From CAZTWC01 sp964617105 [NCBI: uncultured Myxococcia bacterium] (GTDB lineage Bacteria > CAZTWC01): a stretch of 25,707 nt of DNA. Positions 23,304 through 25,707 of the stretch are shown piece by piece. The first letter of the stretch is position 1. Each line of letters starts with the position of its first letter. The DNA lies in the NCBI GenBank assembly GCA_964617105.1, contig CAZTWC010000010.1:1-25707 (forward strand), written 5' to 3'. The notes under the pieces were generated by a model, which was not told the DNA's origin, ran no database searches, and saw only the letters and a program-made list of their open reading frames with translations. The translations under genes and the position numbers were made by a program.

Positions 23304-24674
23304 TCAGGGCACTTTTCCCTGAATTCTCAGGGTACCAAAATCGCCACCATCATCACCATCACCACCGGCCATAATAATGGCAGTAGTAGCGGCTCCTCCG
23401 ACCACAGCCGCACCAATAGTCCACACCCACCATTTTTTATACCAGGGCTTTTCTGGGAGTCTCTCCAGTTTGATATCCACCAGGTTGGTATAAGGCGATA
23501 TTACCACAAAGGGCATCTCAAACTCTCGGAACCCATTGGCTACCACTCGAATATTGTGGCGTCCCTCCAGGAGGTTATCGATAGTCTCCTGATAGGTTTT
23601 TAGGTAATTTCCATCTAAATAGATCCTGGCTTTGGCTGGAGTTACCCGTAGTTTGATTTGACCATGTTCTTTTTCTTTGGGCATATTTTCTTTTTCCATC
23701 AAGTAGCGGGCCAGGAACTTGACATATAATTTGAGATTAAAGAGATTGCCGGGCCAAAATTGGTGTAATCTCTTTTCCACGGAAAGTCCGGCAGTAACGT
23801 TTATCAGTTGGATATTTATTTCAAACCCATGCAGTTTGTGGTTGACGGTAAAAATTACCATGTAATCTATTTCCACCGATCTGGCCAGGTTTACCAGGCA
23901 GGAATCGTCCTTGCATCCCCTCATCAATTCCTCACCCGTATTTTCCAGACGCTTGTAAAGATCTTCCACTCCAATAACCCAATATTTACGATTAGCACCA
24001 ATCTCCTCTTTGATGGAGAGCCCCAACTCTTTTTCTATTTTTTTATCCAGAGTGGAGCACTTAAAGGGCGCCACTACCACCGAGGAGGCTGATAAGTTGT
24101 CACTAACATTTTTGTTTTCAGCCGGGATTCCCAGGATATCGGGAAAGAAAAGTTTTCCCACCATCAGGTTGATCGCCATACTGATCTCCTCCAGCCCACC
24201 TACCACTTTGCGGCTTATTTTTCTTTTGATATCGGGTTGACTTAAATTGATAACCATCAGATGGATTATGTAAGTCTTTTCACTTTTTTCCAACATTTTG
24301 TCAGTTTTATCATCAGGAGATTCTACCATCAGATTGATAAGCCGGTTTACTTGCAGTTTTTCACCAATCGCCTTGAAACAATCAATTTTTGGGCCGCAGT
24401 TCTGAGCAGTGGCGATTTCAGACTTACTGACCAGAGACAGTATATCCAGATCGGTTATAAGTTCGAATAGTTGAAGTTTATCCACTTCGCTGATCAAAAA
24501 AGTGTTGATTGTAAAAGCCAACTCTTTTCCAAGGTTGTAACCAGCCACTGGCAAAACAGCGACTTTTTCTTTAGTCTGGGCCATTGCCAGCCTGGTTGAC
24601 CAGGTCAGGCAGAGCAATATTATCAGGGTCAATAACAGGGTTGAGCAAATATAGGTGTGAATTTTTTTTCCCAT
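23304..24674 (-). CDS. PEGA-domain envelope protein with two CsgG/FlgO-like sensor domains
   Basis: I chose the ATG at 24674 because AGAGGA lies five bases upstream; the ATG at 24680 directly abuts that site. The protein has 456 residues. A signal peptide ends near LAMAQ. Two similar alpha/beta domains follow. The first is KVAVLPVAG to NCGPKIDCFKAIGEKLQVNRLI and the second SVVVAPFKCS to CKDDSCLVNLARSVEIDYMVI. Each carries a short-spaced Cys pair and resembles the CsgG/FlgO-like domains often seen beside PEGA. A PEGA domain lies at about residues 343-410 (IKLRVTPAKARIYLDGNYL; GRHNIRVVANGFREFE). A Trp-rich C-terminal membrane helix (WWVWTIGAAVVGGAATTAII) and a Gly/Asp-rich tail end it. It is probably anchored in the inner membrane with the bulk in the periplasm. 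Function is unknown. Confidence 0.88.
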   Translation of the reverse strand: MGKKIHTYICSTLLLTLIILLCLTWSTRLAMAQTKEKVAVLPVAGYNLGKELAFTINTFLISEVDKLQLFELITDLDILSLVSKSEIATAQNCGPKIDCFKAIGEKLQVNRLINLMVESPDDKTDKMLEKSEKTYIIHLMVINLSQPDIKRKISRKVVGGLEEISMAINLMVGKLFFPDILGIPAENKNVSDNLSASSVVVAPFKCSTLDKKIEKELGLSIKEEIGANRKYWVIGVEDLYKRLENTGEELMRGCKDDSCLVNLARSVEIDYMVIFTVNHKLHGFEINIQLINVTAGLSVEKRLHQFWPGNLFNLKLYVKFLARYLMEKENMPKEKEHGQIKLRVTPAKARIYLDGNYLKTYQETIDNLLEGRHNIRVVANGFREFEMPFVVISPYTNLVDIKLERLPEKPWYKKWWVWTIGAAVVGGAATTAIIMAGGDGDDGGDFGTLRIQGKVP

Positions 24675-24717
24675 AATCATCCTCTGGGTAAAATTAGATC
24701 AGGATAGTATTTGAAAA

Positions 24718-24746
24718 TTTTTACCATAAACAACTGTTTATGTCAA
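24718..24746 (-). promoter_or_regulatory. Sigma70-type promoter of the PEGA-protein gene
   Basis: On the minus strand TTGACA (24741-24746) is followed after 17 bases by TAAAAA (24718-24723). The -35 is perfect and the -10 matches four of six. The start codon lies about 45 bases downstream. Confidence 0.55.
24725..24742. promoter_or_regulatory. Palindromic operator within the promoter spacer
   Basis: CATAAACAACTGTTTATG has perfect 8-base arms around two central bases and fills the spacer between the -35 and -10 boxes. This is the classical location for a repressor or a MerR-like regulator, though the latter usually has a 19-base spacer. The regulator is not in the window. Confidence 0.5.
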
Positions 24747-24807
24747 TTTCAGACAAATAAATCGAGAGCAAAGGGTGTGGGAAGAATAAGCGCCCAAAAA
24801 AAATATT

Positions 24808-24823
24808 TGGTCCGGAAATTGCA
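24808..24823 (+). promoter_or_regulatory. Sigma54-type (-24/-12) promoter 1
   Basis: TGGTCCGGAAATTGCA keeps the GG-N10-GC core and matches the sigma54 consensus TGGCACG-N4-TTGCA except at two positions. It lies about 89 bases before a small open frame with a good ribosome site and about 340 bases before flagellin. Confidence 0.5.
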
Positions 24824-24911
24824 ACATAATTTAGTTATAGAGCCTGGTTAAAGGCAAATTGGGTAATTTAGCCTTTGGTACTGGCCAATGGAACCTTTAT
24901 GAGGAGCACCA

Positions 24912-25106
24912 ATGATAGTAAATAGCAAATTGTTGACACCAGGGGGGAAAAAATTGTCAGGTAGGCATTTTTTTCCGGTTCAAACTGGAGAGAAGAACGG
25001 TGAAATGGTGTTAGAAATAGCATTTGCAACTTGTAACACACTGAAAAAACAGGACAAAAATAGTGACAGCGATATTGTTGGTGATTATGGCACGCCGTTT
25101 GCATAA
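24912..25106 (+). CDS. Candidate 64-residue small protein upstream of flagellin
   Basis: GAGGAG at 24901-24906 lies five bases before the ATG, and a sigma54-like promoter lies upstream at 24808-24823. The product is hydrophilic and Lys/Asp-rich (LLTPGGKKLSGRHFFPVQTG; LKKQDKNSDSDIVGDYG), without signal peptide, membrane segment or family I recognise. Its last codons overlap the flagellin sigma54 promoter, which could instead mean it is a chance frame in a regulatory region. If real it would be co-regulated with flagella. Confidence 0.35.
   Translation: MIVNSKLLTPGGKKLSGRHFFPVQTGEKNGEMVLEIAFATCNTLKKQDKNSDSDIVGDYGTPFA
25088..25103 (+). promoter_or_regulatory. Sigma54-type (-24/-12) promoter of flagellin
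   Basis: TGGCACGCCGTTTGCA matches the sigma54 consensus TGGCACG-N4-TTGCA at every defined position, with GG and GC ten bases apart. The expected transcript start is near 25114, giving a leader of about 50 bases to the flagellin ATG. Transcription would need RpoN and an enhancer-binding activator, neither of which is in the window. Confidence 0.88.
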
Positions 25107-25163
25107 TAATCTATTATTATAAAGAAGAAATTTATTTTGTTGATATTTTCTGGGAGGTAAAAA

Positions 25164-25707
25164 ATGGGTATTTCAATTCGCAGTAATGTTTCTTCATTGA
25201 CTGCACAGAGAAATTTAAACCAGACCCAGAAAGAACTTTCGCAATCGTTACAACGGTTATCATCTGGTTACCGGATCAACAAAGCCGGTGATGATGCTGC
25301 AGGCCTTGGTATTAGTGAAAATCTAAGAGCCCAGATAAAATGTATCAATCAGGCCCAGCGAAATGCTAACGATGGTATCAGCTTGATCCAGACGGCAGAG
25401 GGTGCTCTCAACGAGATCAGTTCTATTATGATCCGGCTACGGGAACTTGCTATTCAGAGTGCTAATGACACCCTTATTACCAGAGACCGGAGTTTTTTGA
25501 ACAGTGAATATGAAGCCTTAATGGAGGAGGTGAACCGCATAGCCAGTTCCACTGAGTTTAATGGTAAGTTTTTACTTAACGGCACTTTTTCTGCTTCAGC
25601 TATCGAGTTTCAGATTGGGCTGGAAGATAATACTAATGACCGAATATCACTCACCATTGCCAACGTAGGCACAGGCAGTATAGGTGATTCCGGTGATGGA
25701 AACAGTC
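25164..25707 (+). CDS. fliC: Flagellin (partial, C-terminus beyond window)
   Basis: I translated 181 residues from the ATG at 25164, which has GGGAGG about eight bases upstream. The N-terminal D0/D1 region is classical: MGISIRSNVSSLTAQRNLNQ, then LQRLSSGYRINKAGDDAAGLGISENLRAQI, QAQRNANDGISLIQTAEGALNEI, IMIRLRELAIQSAN and ASSTEFNGKFLLNG. It is the subunit of the flagellar filament, exported by the flagellar type III system without a cleaved signal. After about residue 145 the variable surface domain begins, and the window ends inside it. An unusual Cys60 lies in the conserved D1 helix. The gene is preceded by a strong sigma54-type promoter, showing late, hierarchical flagellar control. Confidence 0.96.
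   Translation, partial: MGISIRSNVSSLTAQRNLNQTQKELSQSLQRLSSGYRINKAGDDAAGLGISENLRAQIKCINQAQRNANDGISLIQTAEGALNEISSIMIRLRELAIQSANDTLITRDRSFLNSEYEALMEEVNRIASSTEFNGKFLLNGTFSASAIEFQIGLEDNTNDRISLTIANVGTGSIGDSGDGNS

Overview
The window looks like chromosomal DNA of a Gram-negative (diderm), flagellated bacterium of moderate GC content. Signs of two membranes are several signal-peptide and lipobox proteins, a beta-barrel ending in Phe, a LolA-like carrier with LolCDE-like ABC genes, a PEGA-domain protein and flagellin. A 61-residue ribbon-helix-helix protein resembles the TIGR04563 family, which I associate with deltaproteobacteria and Myxococcota, and flagellin sits behind a -24/-12 (sigma54) promoter. 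A deltaproteobacterial or myxobacterial-type relative is therefore my best guess. That is inference, not a demonstrated placement. I recognised no rRNA, tRNA, CRISPR array, phage or insertion sequence.

Layout. (1) 1-6625, minus strand: a two-gene surface lipoprotein operon. A 1691-residue lipoprotein with eight tandem Ig-like repeats is coupled by ATGA overlap to a two-HKD phospholipase-D-family lipoprotein with a lamin-tail domain, cut by the left edge. (2) 6862-8170, plus strand: a strong promoter with an inverted-repeat operator, the ribbon-helix-helix protein, a small secreted protein of unknown function and a class I O-methyltransferase. (3) 8178-14812, minus strand: a five-gene envelope export cluster reading ATPase, FtsX-type permease, second permease (frame broken near its end), LolA-like carrier and outer-membrane barrel, behind one promoter with a palindromic operator. 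(4) 14919-23267, plus strand: flotillin, aspartate aminotransferase joined in frame to an HprK/PEPCK-like P-loop domain, a divergent ATP-type PEP carboxykinase, a DUF47/PhoU-like protein, a 511-base repeat-rich gap, and a PiT phosphate transporter. (5) 23304-24746, minus strand: a PEGA-domain protein whose promoter has a perfect palindrome in its spacer. (6) 24808-25707, plus strand: two sigma54-type promoters, a candidate 64-residue small protein and the start of flagellin.

How the genes may work together. In region 3 the ATPase and permeases would extract a lipid or lipoprotein from the inner membrane, the LolA-like protein would carry it across the periplasm and the barrel would receive it. 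In region 4 the aminotransferase makes oxaloacetate and the carboxykinase converts it to PEP. The HprK-like domain, whose P-loop lacks the usual Ser/Thr, could be a regulatory relative of the carboxykinase, and the DUF47/PiT pair supplies phosphate. The functional tie between carbon metabolism, flotillin and phosphate uptake is inferred from gene order only.

Two reading-frame anomalies, the broken permease 3' end and the aminotransferase/HprK fusion, can each be explained by one extra C in a run of four Cs. Raw reads should be checked before either is treated as biology.
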